DNA from: Salticus scenicus
Lineage: Eukaryota; Arthropoda; Arachnida; Araneae; Salticidae
Direction of reading: 5' to 3'
Assembly (NCBI GenBank): GCA_963930645.1
Contig: OZ005652.1
Span: forward strand, 322,363,738-322,427,737
DNA: 64,000 nt
This document shows positions 10,365 through 21,723 of this stretch, piece by piece. Position 1 is the first letter of the stretch; the number at the start of each line of letters is the position of its first letter. The translations under genes and the position numbers were made by a program. The notes beneath the pieces were generated by a model. It was not told the origin of the DNA and ran no database searches. It saw nothing but the letters and a program-made list of their open reading frames with translations.

Positions 10365-10590
10365 TGAGGGGGTCCACCATTGGCCCAGCGGTTCTGTGTT
10401 CAAAGCTTATAGAAGGGAAATACTGCTTTCGATCTCAGACCACGCTCGTTTACCTAGCCGTTCTGTGTTTTCCGTAGTTTTCTCCAAAACACGTGTAAAT
10501 ACGAGCTAGGATCCCTTAGAAAGACGTCCACGGAAAGCAATTCACCCATAGGCCTAGGATCTTAGCGTAGTCAGTGTGCCTAAAATCTTA
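10365..10590 (+). repeat. Probable tRNA-derived SINE
   Basis: A GC-richer island starts with a tRNA D-arm-like TTGGCCCAGCGG (box A-like). About 50 bases later comes a TTTCGATCTCAGACC box B-like stretch. Then follows a body with AAATACGAGCTAGGATCCC and GAAAGACGTCCACGG. The spacing of the two boxes fits an internal Pol III promoter. I see no poly(A) tail or target duplication, so the call rests on the boxes and the composition change. Confidence 0.45.
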
Positions 10591-10805
10591 CAATCGACTC
10601 TGAGTGGTCTACTCTTTGATACTGTTATGCGATATTTCATAGCTGTTATACTGAATTTTTGGAGTTAATTAACATCATTTTTATTTATAGTGGTCTAACC
10701 ATTCATATAATAAAATAGGAACTTGAAATTCCTCAGGGCTAAAAAATTCTGTTATGGATCCTTTTTATAGACAATCAGGAAAAACTTTTAATTCAACGGC
10801 AACGC

Positions 10806-10814
10806 AACGCAACG

Positions 10815-10817
<3 letters not shown>
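10806..10817. repeat. 12-bp target-site duplication, left
   Basis: AACGCAACGTTT is repeated exactly at 11118-11129, bounding a short reverse-oriented non-LTR insert. Confidence 0.85.
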
Positions 10818-10845
<28 letters not shown>

Positions 10846-11117
10846 CGTGTCCATGACGTAGTCGAATTAGATTAAACCGTGGATCTTTACAACTGCATCT
10901 GCGATTTGTTGGATGTTGTCGTCATATAGGTCTATCAGTGACGGCAATACACCAATTTCTCTCAAGTTCGCACTTATTACCGGACACTCAAAGATATGGC
11001 AAGGTGTAAGCTGTGTATCTAGGCAATTGTTACAGTTTCTATACACCCTTCCACCCTCTTTATTAATTTTCATGCCTCTGTGTTGACCGGTTCTTAGCTT
11101 TATTATAGTTTATTATT
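10818..11117 (-). mobile_element. Short 5'-truncated non-LTR insert with poly(A) tail
   Basis: Between two exact 12-bp duplications lies a ~300-bp insert. On the minus strand it ends in a poly(A) tail, seen as a T-run of about 26-29 bases at the left. It encodes only the last ~80 residues of a non-LTR protein. The structure (poly(A), target duplication, extreme 5' truncation) is a textbook target-primed insertion. The exact duplication suggests a fairly recent event. Confidence 0.85.
10867..11073 (-). pseudogene. Extreme C-terminus of a non-LTR retrotransposon protein
   Basis: Reads RVYRNCNNCLDTQLTPCHIFECP, the CxxC...H...C tail found after RNase H in arthropod non-LTR elements, then a short leucine-rich end, and a TAA directly before a short untranslated stretch and the poly(A). 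Everything upstream is missing. The first Met is simply an internal residue of the parent protein. Confidence 0.75.
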
Positions 11118-11129
11118 AACGCAACGTTT

Positions 11130-12060
11130 AAAGATAATAATTAGAAAGCCACTTCGATTCTTAAAGTGTCCCACACAAAAGTACACATACTGCTTTTAAG
11201 CCCAGTTATTCTATTTGAAACTATACTATGATCTGGGGTTCAGATAACTCCCGAAGCATTTTTAACTTTTTGCTAAAGGAAAAAATACATATCGTGTTCT
11301 AAGATATCACAGCCAATAAAGTCTCATCTAAATATATGTGCACCACGCGGTAAAAATTTTAATTTCATAAATATTAGAAGCCGTTTTTTTTTTTTTTTTT
11401 TTTAATTGAAATATAGATGCCATATTTCTGTGATATAGTAATACGGTTAAATTTCTCTGTAATTTTATTAAATGTCAGTTTCTTTTGTGACTTCGCACAA
11501 AATAATGAACTAGGTGACCACTATTTTTCAGTGTTATTCCAAACTTATTTTTAAATTTTTGTATTATGTTGTAGCTATAATATTGCTGTAATTTAATGTT
11601 TTTTGAGAAGTTATAAAGGGATAAACAAAAGTGATAATGTGCATTTTCAAGCAAAGTCAAAGTTATTTCTTTTTAATTTTATAATATATATATATATATA
11701 CATATATATACATTATATTCCATCGTGCATATTCCATCCTCTATTACGAAAAATTAAAAGAACAATATTTGTTGTCTCGTTTTCTTCTTAAGTACATAAT
11801 TTTTAACTAATTTGTGCATAATTAATTATGTACAAATAAACATGATCATAAAAATCGGATAGCATGTTAGTTATACAATGATTAATCGGATTTTATGTAA
11901 CGTTAACAGTAGCAGTAATTTTTAAGTTGCTATTAATTTAACTTTTCTATATGACATCACTTTCTACAAAATACAATCAATGTGAAGTCAAACTGACTCC
12001 AAATAAACAGTTGCTATCTTTTATTTTCTACTTCGTTTAATACTAAGACTACATGTTAGC
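11130..12060. other. AT-rich DNA with homopolymer and TA tracts
   Basis: No gene is visible. Contents are an 18-base T-run ending near 11403 and a TA microsatellite with one CA interruption near 11682-11710. Short open frames here are low-complexity and not supported. Confidence 0.4.
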
Positions 12061-12061
12061 T

Positions 12062-13200
12062 GACCCTTCCGGCGTTGCCCGGGCCCATGGTAATAACCTT
12101 AAATGAACCTTAAATTAGTATGGTTTTACATCTTTAATTCGATTTTGTTTGAATTTTTATTTTTAAATGAAAGCATCGTGAAAAAATAATCAGCTGTAAC
12201 AAAAAAATTACCTCGAACCGAACGAAACTCTGCCTTGTGACCCTGGTGCCTTCGGCAGCGCATACGCCGGTCGCTAATAACATAAAAATATTCCCCAAAA
12301 TTAACCTGGAACCGAACGAACCCGCCCGGTGTTGCCCGGGCCCATGATACCTTAAATGAACCTTAAATTTGTATGATTTTATACCTTTAACTCCATTTAC
12401 TTTGAATTTCTGTTTTTAAATGAAAGCATCACGGAAAAAATAATCAGCTGTAACAACAACAACAAAAAAAAAAAATTACCTCGAACAGAACGAAACTCTG
12501 CCTTGTGACCCCGGTGCCTGCGGCAGCGCCATACGCGGGCCGCTAATAACATAAAAAAATTCCAAAAAATTAAACTGGAACCAACCGAACCCACCCGGCA
12601 ATGCCCGGGCCCATGATAATAACCTTAAATGAACCTTAAATTAGTATGGTTTTACATCTTTAATTCGATTTTGTTTGAATTTTTATTTTTAAATGAAAGC
12701 ATCGTGAAAAAATAATCAGCTGTAACAAAAAAATTACCTCGAACCGAACGAAACTCTGCCTTGTGACCCTGGTGCCTTCGGCAGCGCATACGCCGGTCGC
12801 TAATAACATAAAAATATTCCCCAAAATTAACCTGGAACCGAACGAACCCGCCCGGTGTTGCCCGGGCCCATGATACCTTAAATGAACCTTAAATTTGTAT
12901 GATTTTATACCTTTAACTCCATTTACTTTGAATTTCTGTTTTTAAATGAAAGCATCACGGAAAAAATAATCAGCTGTAACAACAACAACAAAAAAAAAAA
13001 ATACCTCGAACAGAACGAAACTCTGCCTTGTGACCCCGGTGCCTGCGGCAGCGCCATACGCGGGCCGCTAATAACATAAAAAAATTCCAAAAAATTAAAC
13101 TGGAACCAACCGAACCCACCCGGCAATGCCCGGGCCCATGATAATAACCTTAAATGAACCTTAAATTTGTATGGTTTTATATCTTTAACTCGATTTTGTT
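12062..13200. repeat. Tandem array of a 257 + 269 bp dimer, duplicated
   Basis: The string TGCCCGGGCCCATG begins at 12076, 12333, 12602, 12859 and 13127, giving unit lengths of 257, 269, 257 and 268. Units alternate between two diverged types (A and B). The A-B pair occurs twice with almost no difference; I see one base lost beside an A-run in the second B unit. A partial fifth unit ends near 13200. Each unit carries CTGCCTTGTGACC and GGCAGCGC, and poly(A) interruptions. Read on the minus strand the array edge ends CCCGGGCAACGCCGG...CAGCTAA, reminiscent of Helitron 3' ends (inference). Confidence 0.85.
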
Positions 13201-13206
13201 TGAATT

Positions 13207-13267
13207 CCCCCTTCCCCAGGGAAGGGGGGGGGACCGTTCGACTTTTTTTTTTTTTTTTTTTTTTTTT
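13207..13267. repeat. C-rich/G-rich hairpin followed by a long T-run
   Basis: CCCCCTTCCCC at 13207-13217 pairs with GGGAAGGGGG after a one-base loop. It is followed within ten bases by a T-run of about 25. The hairpin interrupts the fifth unit of the neighbouring tandem array. The G-run strand could form a quadruplex. Confidence 0.6.
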
Positions 13268-13275
13268 CTCTTTTC

Positions 13276-15550
13276 ATAGCACATCTACAGTCGAAGACCT
13301 TTTTTCAGACACCTCAACCAAATTTTTACACCAAGTAGTTCTCTCAATATAGTAGAGACAGACAAAAACATGTTTCAAATTAATATATAGATAAAAACAT
13401 TTTTTAATTTCTAAAGATATTAGTTAATATTTTTACAAATTATTATTAATAAAATTTTTATTTTTAATATTTAACTAAGTCATTATTGTTATTAATGCGT
13501 AATTGAAATGAATAAAATATGTATTTTTAGCTTGTAAAAATATTACGCAAATATTTTTATAAAATAATAAAAAGTAATTTCTGTTCTACTGCCGTAGTTT
13601 TACATTTATTTATGAATTACTTGACAAAAACTAAGATTACCATATTTTTGTTAAAAATTTTCTAACTTTTATATATAGAATGTATGACCTCAGAAAAAAA
13701 TAAGGTAGAATTGCTTTCACAATCTACATATTTTGCTTAATATAGAAATATACGACAAAAAAATTCTCTGTTTTCCGATAGGAATTGAAAAAGTAACCAT
13801 GTCGAAGGTTAAAACAAAATTCGTTTTTCTTCAAATTCTTTTTCTCTAAGACGAAAAAAATTACATATTTATATTCTGCATTACTTTCTGCACAAATTTA
13901 GCACAATTTTCTTTCATTTATGTTGTATAGTAAAGCGTCAATCGTGAAGAAAAAAGCATTACGTGACAGGCAGTGCCATCTACTGAACTTTATGGAAAAT
14001 TAAATAGTTGTCCACGGAGTGGATGCATTTCATTAGGGACATTTGTTATAAATTAAAAAAAAAAAAAAAAAAAAAAACAAGATTCATTTTATAACTCTAA
14101 AATTTAATAATCATATTTTTAAGGATAATTATGTCCTGCTTAAATCAAAATGTAATTAAAAAACATTAATGCTAAGCTTGAAAATAATGCTATATTCTGC
14201 AGACTTCCCTTGGGGACAGTCCACGGAGTGGATATTCCAGGTATTATCGATAGAGTTCTAAGAAAAATAAATAACATTAAAAACTTTTATAATAATACTG
14301 AACTAGAGAAAATCGTAATAAATAGCCTAGCTGTAAATTTTTTTCTGATTGAAAATATTATATATTTTTGAGGGCTAAGGGACAGGGTTTCTACCCCTTG
14401 TGTTGGCAATGACCCATATACACATGGCTTTGAATGTTAAGTTCAAGCTGGATCTTTCTTCCTGTGTCCACTTTTCATTTTATTCTATAATGAACTTTAA
14501 GTCTTTTGAAATATATTTAAATATATATTATTTCGTAATTTAAGAATTTCGGCAGTATATAAAAAATGTCAATAAAAAATTTTACAACAAACATTTCATT
14601 CTGTTTTTATGGTCGTTTATTATACCTATATAAAATGTTATTACTGTACAGAAAAAAAAGAAGAAAAGAGAACATAAAGCAAATTCAATACAGGAAGAAA
14701 TATCCTGTTTTCATTTAACATTTGGAGGCATGTGTATCTTTGTCTGTCTGTGGTAAATATTTTATATTACTTCTAATTCAGTTTTATTTTCTGAATTTTT
14801 CGTTTCTTTAAACACTTTTTTTTTTTTTTTTTGTGAAACATTGAATTAATATAAGTTTAAAAATTATTACTTATGTTAATGTTATGTGAAATTATTCGAT
14901 TAAAGGTTTGATAACGAGCATGCCATCTAAATTTTATGTTCGAGTGTATATTTGTTAAAAAGTTATGAGCAGAAGAAGAAGACAAGAAAATAAGTTGTTT
15001 CATTAATTTTTTCTCGCCAGTATAGCTATTGCTTATTATGGTGAATTGGTTGACATCATAATTTTTTTTCGTAAATTATTGTCTTAGAATAAAAAGTGAT
15101 GTTCGGACATATGCATTGAAACATGATAATATTAAGAATTTTGAAATTTCTCTAAAACTGTTCAAAGAAAAAAAAAATACATTCAATATTTTAAATATTT
15201 TAAAAATGCTCTCTAGTTACTAAATTAATTTTATTCCATCTGTTTCAAAATATTATTGTGTAACTATGTATTCTAAACGCAGTACTTTGTGGGTTTACTG
15301 GTAAGTTAATTTTTTAGAAGTATTTTTATATTTGAATGCGTAACTTTAATTCAAAATTTTAGCTTTGATTCATTCATATATATATATATATTTAAAACCT
15401 ATTAACTTAATAATCAAGTTATCATATTATATTTAAATACATTTAGAATATATTTTAAACTATAAAAACGTAAAATTGCGCAAAATTTAGTAAAAATATA
15501 TATTAAACATTTTTAAGATTTAAAATTTATAGTTATATCTTATTTAAAAT
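13276..15550. other. AT-rich non-coding stretch with few structures
   Basis: No gene is seen. The string GTCCACGGAGTGGAT occurs at about 14010 and again at about 14219, and may mark a degraded repeat. There are A/T runs at about 14055-14077 and 14816-14832. The rest has no recognisable element. Confidence 0.35.
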
Positions 15551-17499
15551 AATGATGTTCAAAACTTCAGTTTTGAAGATTGGTTTATTTCTAAAAGAAT
15601 ATAAATTAGCTCTAAATAGAAATAAAATCGGGATATCCAATATACATATTAAAAAAAAATTACACATACACGCATATTGTTCCTTTTTGTTATATGTTAA
15701 AAATGCATAGAAAATTCTTAATTTAATTTGAAGTGGGTTGACCTACACTTTCTGAAATTGCTACGCTGATTTTCTAAGCAAAAAATCTTCGTTGAAAAAG
15801 TTTTATCGCATTTTTAAGTATTTAATTTTATTACTCAATCGTTTTACATTTGTGAAATGTTGACTAATAATTCACTAAAATATAAGGACAATTTCACAAA
15901 AGATTCAAGATAAAAATAAATAAATAAAAGCCACAATCTGTCCCTGTCCGCTACCATGGGATTGTTATTTACGGAAAAAATGTAGATTAGTGGAGATTCC
16001 TTTCTTCCCCTACGAGCCTACTTAGTTTATTAAATAAAATATTTCCTTCCTGAAACTAGTTAATTTCCAACGAGTTAATTTCCTGGTTTTGTAGTTATAG
16101 TTGGAAAAATTAAAAGTGTGGAAACTTGAATTAAATGTTTTCTTACCTTTACATGTCAACATAAAAGTTAAAGTTCTCATTTATCTTTTAAATAAAATTA
16201 TTTGTAAAAATCTTTAGGTCTTTGCAATAAGTTAAAAATCAGTGTTATAAAATTATTTTGTCACAGTGTGTTGAAACGTTTCAAATTAGCTTAAGAAATT
16301 TCTTTAAATATATTTTTATACAAAAATTAAAGTGAAATTTGCGTTTTTAAACTTTGTAAAAGTTTAACTGGACTTTGGAATAAAATATTATTTTAGCAGA
16401 TACAGTGTTAAAAAAAAAAAAAAAAATCGTTTAACGTTTTACCAAATGAACGGTGCTAAATATTCATTTTTAGATGCAACTAATATCCTGGGTTTCAAGT
16501 TCCATCCTTTCACCAGTGCTTGCTACTGAAATGACTCTTTAAATGGTGAAACATTGCAACAAAATATTGGTTGCAGGAAATTGAAACCAGGTTTTTGGTA
16601 AAATGTCGAATTTTATTTTTACCATTGTATAAATAACATTTTGATTATTGGTTATTAAATATTGAAATTAGAACGTTGTATTCGAATTGCGTTTTTAGTC
16701 AATTTGTTGATAAGAAAAAGTTATGCTTCTGATGGACACATAATTTTTAAAAATCATTGTGAAATTCCGAGAATGTTATATGCAACTCTTAATACTTATT
16801 GTTAGATTAGTAATTTTGACATGCTTCTATCTATAATAATAAAAGGAAAGGTTTGTCTGTCTGTCTGTCCGTCTCTTCTTCTATACGTATAGCCCCTATT
16901 GAACGCAGAAGTACAAGTATTGACATACGCATGCTCTGGAGCCTTTCCGAGATCCTCCTGAAAACAGAATTTAAAAATCTTAATTAGTTTCGGAGATACT
17001 AATTAAAACGTCAACCCATGTCGATTGAAAAAGGACCAAAAATCCACGGTTTATTGCTTGAAAAGAGGCATTCTATCAGCAGACGATTTAAACCGTTGTC
17101 TGGAATGGAAACAAAACATCTGGAAGTAATTAATGTCACATGATCGTGAACTGGGGTTAAAAATTGCAAATTTCAAAGTGCTTCAAATTTTCTTTTTCGC
17201 ACACAACATTTAATATACAACCTATTCAGCACAAAGCCAACCTGCAGTTAAAATTTCATCAATTTTCATTAATAAACAAAGCAGTTACATTTTAATTGCA
17301 AATTAAATTTTATTCTAACACGTAATCTATCTTTCAATAGACGATAGGAGTTTCCATAGCAACAAAATACATTTGAAGGAACTAAAAAATACTTTTACTT
17401 TTTCTTTTTACTTCCATTACCCGACTACCGTGGTATATATAGGTTTTGGGGACCTAAAAAGTATTTATTTTTCTTTTTACTTCCATTAACCGACTACCG

Positions 17500-18120
17500 T
17501 AGATAATGAAATCAGAGATTTCAAGTGATTTACATGTTTTAGAATGTCCTGATTAGGTGTTCTTTTGTATCTCAGATACTAATTAAAATAATTTCATAAG
17601 CAACACATTATTTGAAAGCTTTGTTGATTTGGAACTGAACAGTAGATTACAGAAATTTCTACCGCCAGATATTTTAAAATTTCAATATTTCAAATTATAA
17701 TTATGATTAAATTATTTTTAATACATCATTCGAAAGATATTTTAAAGTACTTTTATATTATCGAAAGTGGGATTCGAGATTTCACCTGATTTACACGTTT
17801 TGAGGTCTCCTGAATCGGTTTTCTTTTGTATCTCAGCTACTAATTAAAATAATTTCATAAGTAATACATCATTTGATAGCTTTGTTGATTTGGAATCGAA
17901 CAGTAGATTACAGAAATTTCTACCGCCAGATGGCGCTGTAATATTTTTAAATTTCAATATTTCAAATTCTAATTCTAATTAATTTATTTCTAATACATCA
18001 TTCGAAAGATATTTTAAAGTTTTTTTTATATTATCGAAAGTGGAATTCGAGATTTCACCTGATTTACAATTTTAACGTGTCCTGATTAGGTTTTCTTTTG
18101 CATCTCAGCTAATTGTGTTA
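17500..18120. repeat. Tandem repeat of about 260-270 bp inside the Helitron
   Basis: GATTTACA followed by a CCTGATTAGG-like string begins near 17528, 17788 and 18061. Units share TCAGATACTAATTAAAATAA, GTTGATTTGGAA, AGTAGATTACAGAAATTTCT and CATTCGAAAGATATTTTAAA. There are about 2.3 copies. The second copy has an extra GGCGCTGTAA. Confidence 0.8.
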
Positions 18121-18169
18121 GACCGTTCAAAATTGGTGTATGTAGGTTAATTAGGAGGGGCTGGAAGGG

Positions 18170-18745
18170 TGGGGAAGGAACAGGTGCGCGGAGCGCGCAC
18201 GAGACTGCGGTGCTGAAGGCAGTAGGGACCCGGTCCGACTTTTTACCTGATGAGAAATGATCTTTTTAATTTTCTTTTCTTAAGAATAAAAGTCTGAATT
18301 CAGAAGGAATATGTGCGCGCACAGCACGTATATCTTAACACGTGCGCGCGCAGCGCGCATGGGACCCGGTGCGAGTTTTTACCCGATGATAAAAGATATA
18401 TATATATATATATAATTTTATTTTCTTAATAATAAAAGTTTGAGTTGAGTAAGAATATGCGTGCACAGCGCATGTATAACCTCACACGTGCGCGCACAGC
18501 GCGCATGGGTCTGCGCTGCCGAAGGCAGTGGGTACCCGGTGCGAGTTTTTATCCGATGCTAAATGATATTTTTCTTTAATTCTTTTTCTTAAGAATGAAA
18601 GTTTATGAGTAATAACATGGATTTTTGAGAAGTTATAAGGATGGTGAAGGAATACGCGCGCGCAGCGCATGGGTCTACGGTGCCGAAGGCAGTGGGGATC
18701 CAGTGCGACATTTTTCCCATTCAGAATTTGTTTTTTCTTTTTTTA
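18170..18745. repeat. GC-rich ~150-bp tandem repeat inside the Helitron
   Basis: Four diverged units each contain a GCGCGCAGCGCGC-like palindrome, a GACCCGGTGCGAGTTTTTACC-like string and CTTAAGAATAAAAGT. Three units also carry a CGGTGC(T/C)GAAGGCAGT stretch. This block is far richer in GC and CpG than its surroundings. A TA microsatellite sits near 18396-18415. Confidence 0.8.
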
Positions 18746-19009
18746 TCACATGATAAAAAATATTGCAATTTTGAGAATTCATTAGCTATTCTGATTCATT
18801 TAAAAATAGTGACCAGCGAAGTGGGCGTAGCCTGCTAGTTATTAATACAAACATAATTCAATGTTTGACAAAAATAATTTTCATATCTAGTTCAATTCAG
18901 TTACAATAAAATTTTTTAGAAATTTGACGTTGGATTTCACTGCTTAAGAAGTACCATTTTTCTAGTAAGCACTACTAAAATCTTAAAACTTAGCACTGGA
19001 TAAAAAAAA

Positions 19010-19042
<33 letters not shown>

Positions 19043-19409
19043 GAAAAAAAAAAATGGCACCAATATTTGTATAAAGTTTTTAACATTACAGTGTAACCAC
19101 GTTTTCTAAAACTATCAGTGAGGACTAGTCCACATTCTTGGAGGGGTGCCAAATTGATCAAAAGGTTGGGATTTTGAAAACATCCAGTTATTCGGCGCTC
19201 TCTCTTATTGCTTACTTTCTCTCTATCACCCCTATTTTAACAATGTACTCATTGAATCTGCACATGCGCAGGGCCTTCGATGGTTTCAAGAAATGTGGTT
19301 GAAGAATATTTATAACAGTGTAGAAACATCTGCCAAAAAATAGTTAGATCACTTGTACGTTTTAATTATTTTCTTAATAATTTCAATCACACGTAAACAA
19401 ACAAAAGTA

Positions 19410-19530
19410 GTAGTAATTTTTGATAGAATGGAATAGGAGGTTGATTTTTACCAACTATGTGAAAAATACCAGAGCCAGGAATCGAACCCCGGGCCTTCCG
19501 CTTAACGCGCGGATGAATTAAATTTCCAGG
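19410..19530 (-). repeat. Partial inverted copy of the tRNA-like unit
   Basis: On the minus strand this reads as the 3' half of the tRNA-like sequence (from GCGCGTTAAGCGGAAG through box B to CTGG) plus the same TATTTTTCACATAGTTGG tail found after the direct copies at 19748 and 19929. The 5' half, with box A, is missing. Together with the direct copies it makes an inverted repeat. Confidence 0.75.
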
Positions 19531-19675
19531 TTGATGAATTAAATTTCTGAACTGAAATTTCGTGGCCGTTTGGAGTTATGCCATATTTAAATTTGTCACT
19601 TGATATAACTGCTTTAATGCAGACTCGGTGACCTTGCCAACGTAAATTATGTGAGAAGTGCCGAGCTGGTTATCA

Positions 19676-19747
19676 GCCAGGGTAGCTCAGTGGTTAGAGC
19701 ATCCGCGCGTTAAGCGGAAGGCCCGGGGTTCGATTCCCGGCTCTGGT
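19676..19747 (+). tRNA. tRNA-like sequence, probably a tRNA-derived repeat head
   Basis: The 72 bases fold as a cloverleaf. The acceptor pairs GCCAGGG with CTCTGGT, with two wobble pairs. The D-stem is GCTC/GAGC and the anticodon stem TCCGC/GCGGA. Box A TAGCTCAGTGG and box B GGTTCGATTCC are perfect. The anticodon position reads GTT (Asn), but base 33 is C where functional tRNAs have U, and one T-stem pair is a G-G mismatch. With a near copy 181 bp downstream and a third inverted copy, a SINE-like or amplified pseudo-tRNA is more likely than a working gene. Confidence 0.5.
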
Positions 19748-19856
19748 ATTTTTCACATAGTTGGTAAAAATCAACCTTCTACTACATTCTATCAAAAATT
19801 AATTTCCGGTGACCTTGACAACGTAAATTATGTGAGAAGTGCCGAGCTGGTTATCA

Positions 19857-19928
19857 GCCAGGGTAGCTCAGCGGTTAGAGTATCCGCGCGTTAAGCGGAA
19901 GGCCCAGGGTTCGATTCCCGGAACTGGT
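19857..19928 (+). tRNA. Second tRNA-like copy in a 181-bp tandem repeat
   Basis: Same cloverleaf and same C33 as the copy at 19676, with a few changes (CAGCGG in the D-loop, CCAGGG before box B, GAACTGGT at the 3' end, which weakens the acceptor). The unit from about 19628 to 19808 is repeated from 19809, including 45 bases upstream (ACGTAAATTATGTGAGAAG) and the TTTTTCACATAGTTGG tail. More diverged than the first copy and less likely to be functional. Confidence 0.45.
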
Positions 19929-20645
19929 ATTTTTCACATAGTTGGTAAAAATCAACTTTCTACTCCATTCTATCAAAAATCAATTTCCAGGTTGATGAAT
20001 TAAATTACTGAATTGAAAATTGTTATAACTGATTTGCAAATTAATAGAATATTTATCTGTCATGATTATTTCTAAGAAATGAAATTTTAGAAGTATTCTT
20101 ACTAATGCAAAGAATGCAATTTACTGTTTGTGATATTTCATCAAAACGTGATTTAGGTTATCATTAATATATTAAATCTCACATAGAAGAAATATTCTCA
20201 ATATTATTCGATATAATTGGTTTGCAAAATAATATAATACAGCCGCATTATTTATAAAAACAAAACTTTTGAAACATAAAGATTAATGGGAAGGCTAAAC
20301 TCTTTCGTCTCGATATTTTATGAAAAATTGCCAAAGAAATAGAAAAAAATTGCACTAGATGAAGTATATTTCCATGTAAACGAGAACGTGACATTGCATT
20401 TGGAATACATATCTAAATTTAATGGTTCTTGGAGATTACATAGATATTTTATTATGCCAAAAACTATATTTTTTTAAGATTGATTATGTTTTTGTAGAAA
20501 GAAATGCATGTTTTGTAAAATTCTGAACAAAAATCTTTTGTTTAACTAACGTCTTTGAGAAAACAATGAGAATATTTTGATCATATGCAAAGTTATTTCA
20601 GAATATATGTATGTGAGAAAATAACATTTAAAAAAAAGTTATTTA

Positions 20646-21723
20646 TTGGGTGAGTGCAAAAGTTCTACCCGTTTTTATTACTCATATAAAGGAGAGCATA
20701 TAAACGCAAAATGAACAGTACTTATTATTGCGCATAATCCTTATTGTTATCTATGACCTCTTGCCATCTTTCTAGTAGGAGATGAATCCCACGGTGGTAA
20801 AATTTCCGTTTCAAGTCAAAAAAGTCTTGAATGGCAGTTTTCACAGCATCAAAATAATAAAAGACTTTCTGACTTAAGGAATTGTTCAACGCACGAAATA
20901 GGTGATAGTCAGTTGATGGCAAGTCAGGAGAACAGGGAGGGAGGAGTAAAACCTCCCAACCAAAACCCAGTAACGTTTGTAGAGTGATGAAAGCAGCATG
21001 TGGCCTGGGGTTATCGTGATGAAGGATAACACCGCGACGATTAATGAGACCTGGCCGCTTTGCTACCAAATTTGAAGGCAGCCTGTCTAATTGTAGACAG
21101 TAGAAGGCAGCATTGATGGTTTGGTTGAGTGGCAGGACCTCCCAATGAATTATTCCCTGCACATCCCACCACACACTCAATAACACCTTCTTGGGATGAA
21201 GTTCAGCTTTTGAAGTCGATGCAGGCGTATCAGAAGGGCGATACACAGTCCCACGACACTTTACGTTACGGTACATAACCCACTTCTCACCTCCTGTCAC
21301 AATTCGTGTCAATAACGAGTCATTTTGTACCAGGAAAGCAAGGAAACAGAGGTGGCGATTCGGTCATCCGTTTATTGGCTGTCAGTTTATGTAGAACCAA
21401 CGATCAAACTCTCTCGTAAAACCCAACTTAACCAGCCGTCTCTCGACCGTTTTCCGGTGTACGTCGAAGGTCTCTGCTAATTCTTGCATGGTTGGGTTCG
21501 GGTTGTTCCTTATGGCTTTTTCAATATCGTCGTCTTCAACGTGTGATGGCCGTCCACTCCTAGCCTGATCTTGACAGCTTCCGTTTACTTCCCTAAATTT
21601 ACGAAACCATCGATGACTTGTGCTTTTATCTATTGCATCCTCCCAATAAACTTGACAAACATTGCGACATGCTGCGGCTGCTGTTCTCTTTTTTATTGAA
21701 GTCGTATAACAAACAAACGAATT
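20646..21723 (-). mobile_element. Mariner element lacking its 5' terminal repeat
   Basis: The left end starts at a TA (20644-20645) with TTGGGTGAGTGCAAAAG, typical of mariner terminal repeats. No matching inverted repeat is found on the right. Comparison with 22195-22310 and 42330-42410 shows host sequence resuming near 21724, with about 60 bases of flank missing. A deletion therefore removed the right terminal repeat and part of the flank. The transposase lies on the minus strand. Confidence 0.8.
20725..21700 (-). pseudogene. Mariner transposase with mutated first catalytic Asp
   Basis: The intact 195-residue part begins MTRIVTGGEKW, where the family has a TGDEKW: the first catalytic Asp is Gly (about 21284-21290). 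HHDN (about 21014-21026) and the SPDLPSTDYHLF box (about 20905-20940) keep the other two Asp of the DD34D triad. Upstream, RSGRPS...VEDDDIEKAIRNNP and a DNA-binding helix region (DVHRKTVERRLVKLGF) are readable up to about 21700. Between 21313 and 21385 two stops and compensating frame changes break the chain. The protein is dead. Confidence 0.85.

Larger units (their letters stand above)
16830..18838 (+). mobile_element. Non-autonomous Helitron
   Basis: The 5' end TCTATAATAATAAAAGGAAAG and the 3' end GACCAGCGAAGTGGGC...GCCTGCTAG, inserted between A (16829) and T (18839), fit the Helitron rules: TC start, CTRR end, A/T target, no target duplication. The 3' hairpin GTGGGC/GCCTGC lies against the CTAG. 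No replicase or helicase is encoded. The interior is mostly two tandem repeat blocks. Host sequence on either side continues the copy A alignment, confirming the boundaries. Confidence 0.8.

Noticed and set aside
12397..13126. Two similar 65-67 codon minus-strand frames
   Set aside because: They are the same segment of the tandem B unit read twice and end in low-complexity DNA.
19676..19928. Functional tRNA-Asn gene pair
   Set aside because: C at position 33, a T-stem mismatch and repeat context make working tRNAs unlikely; kept only as tRNA-like sequences.
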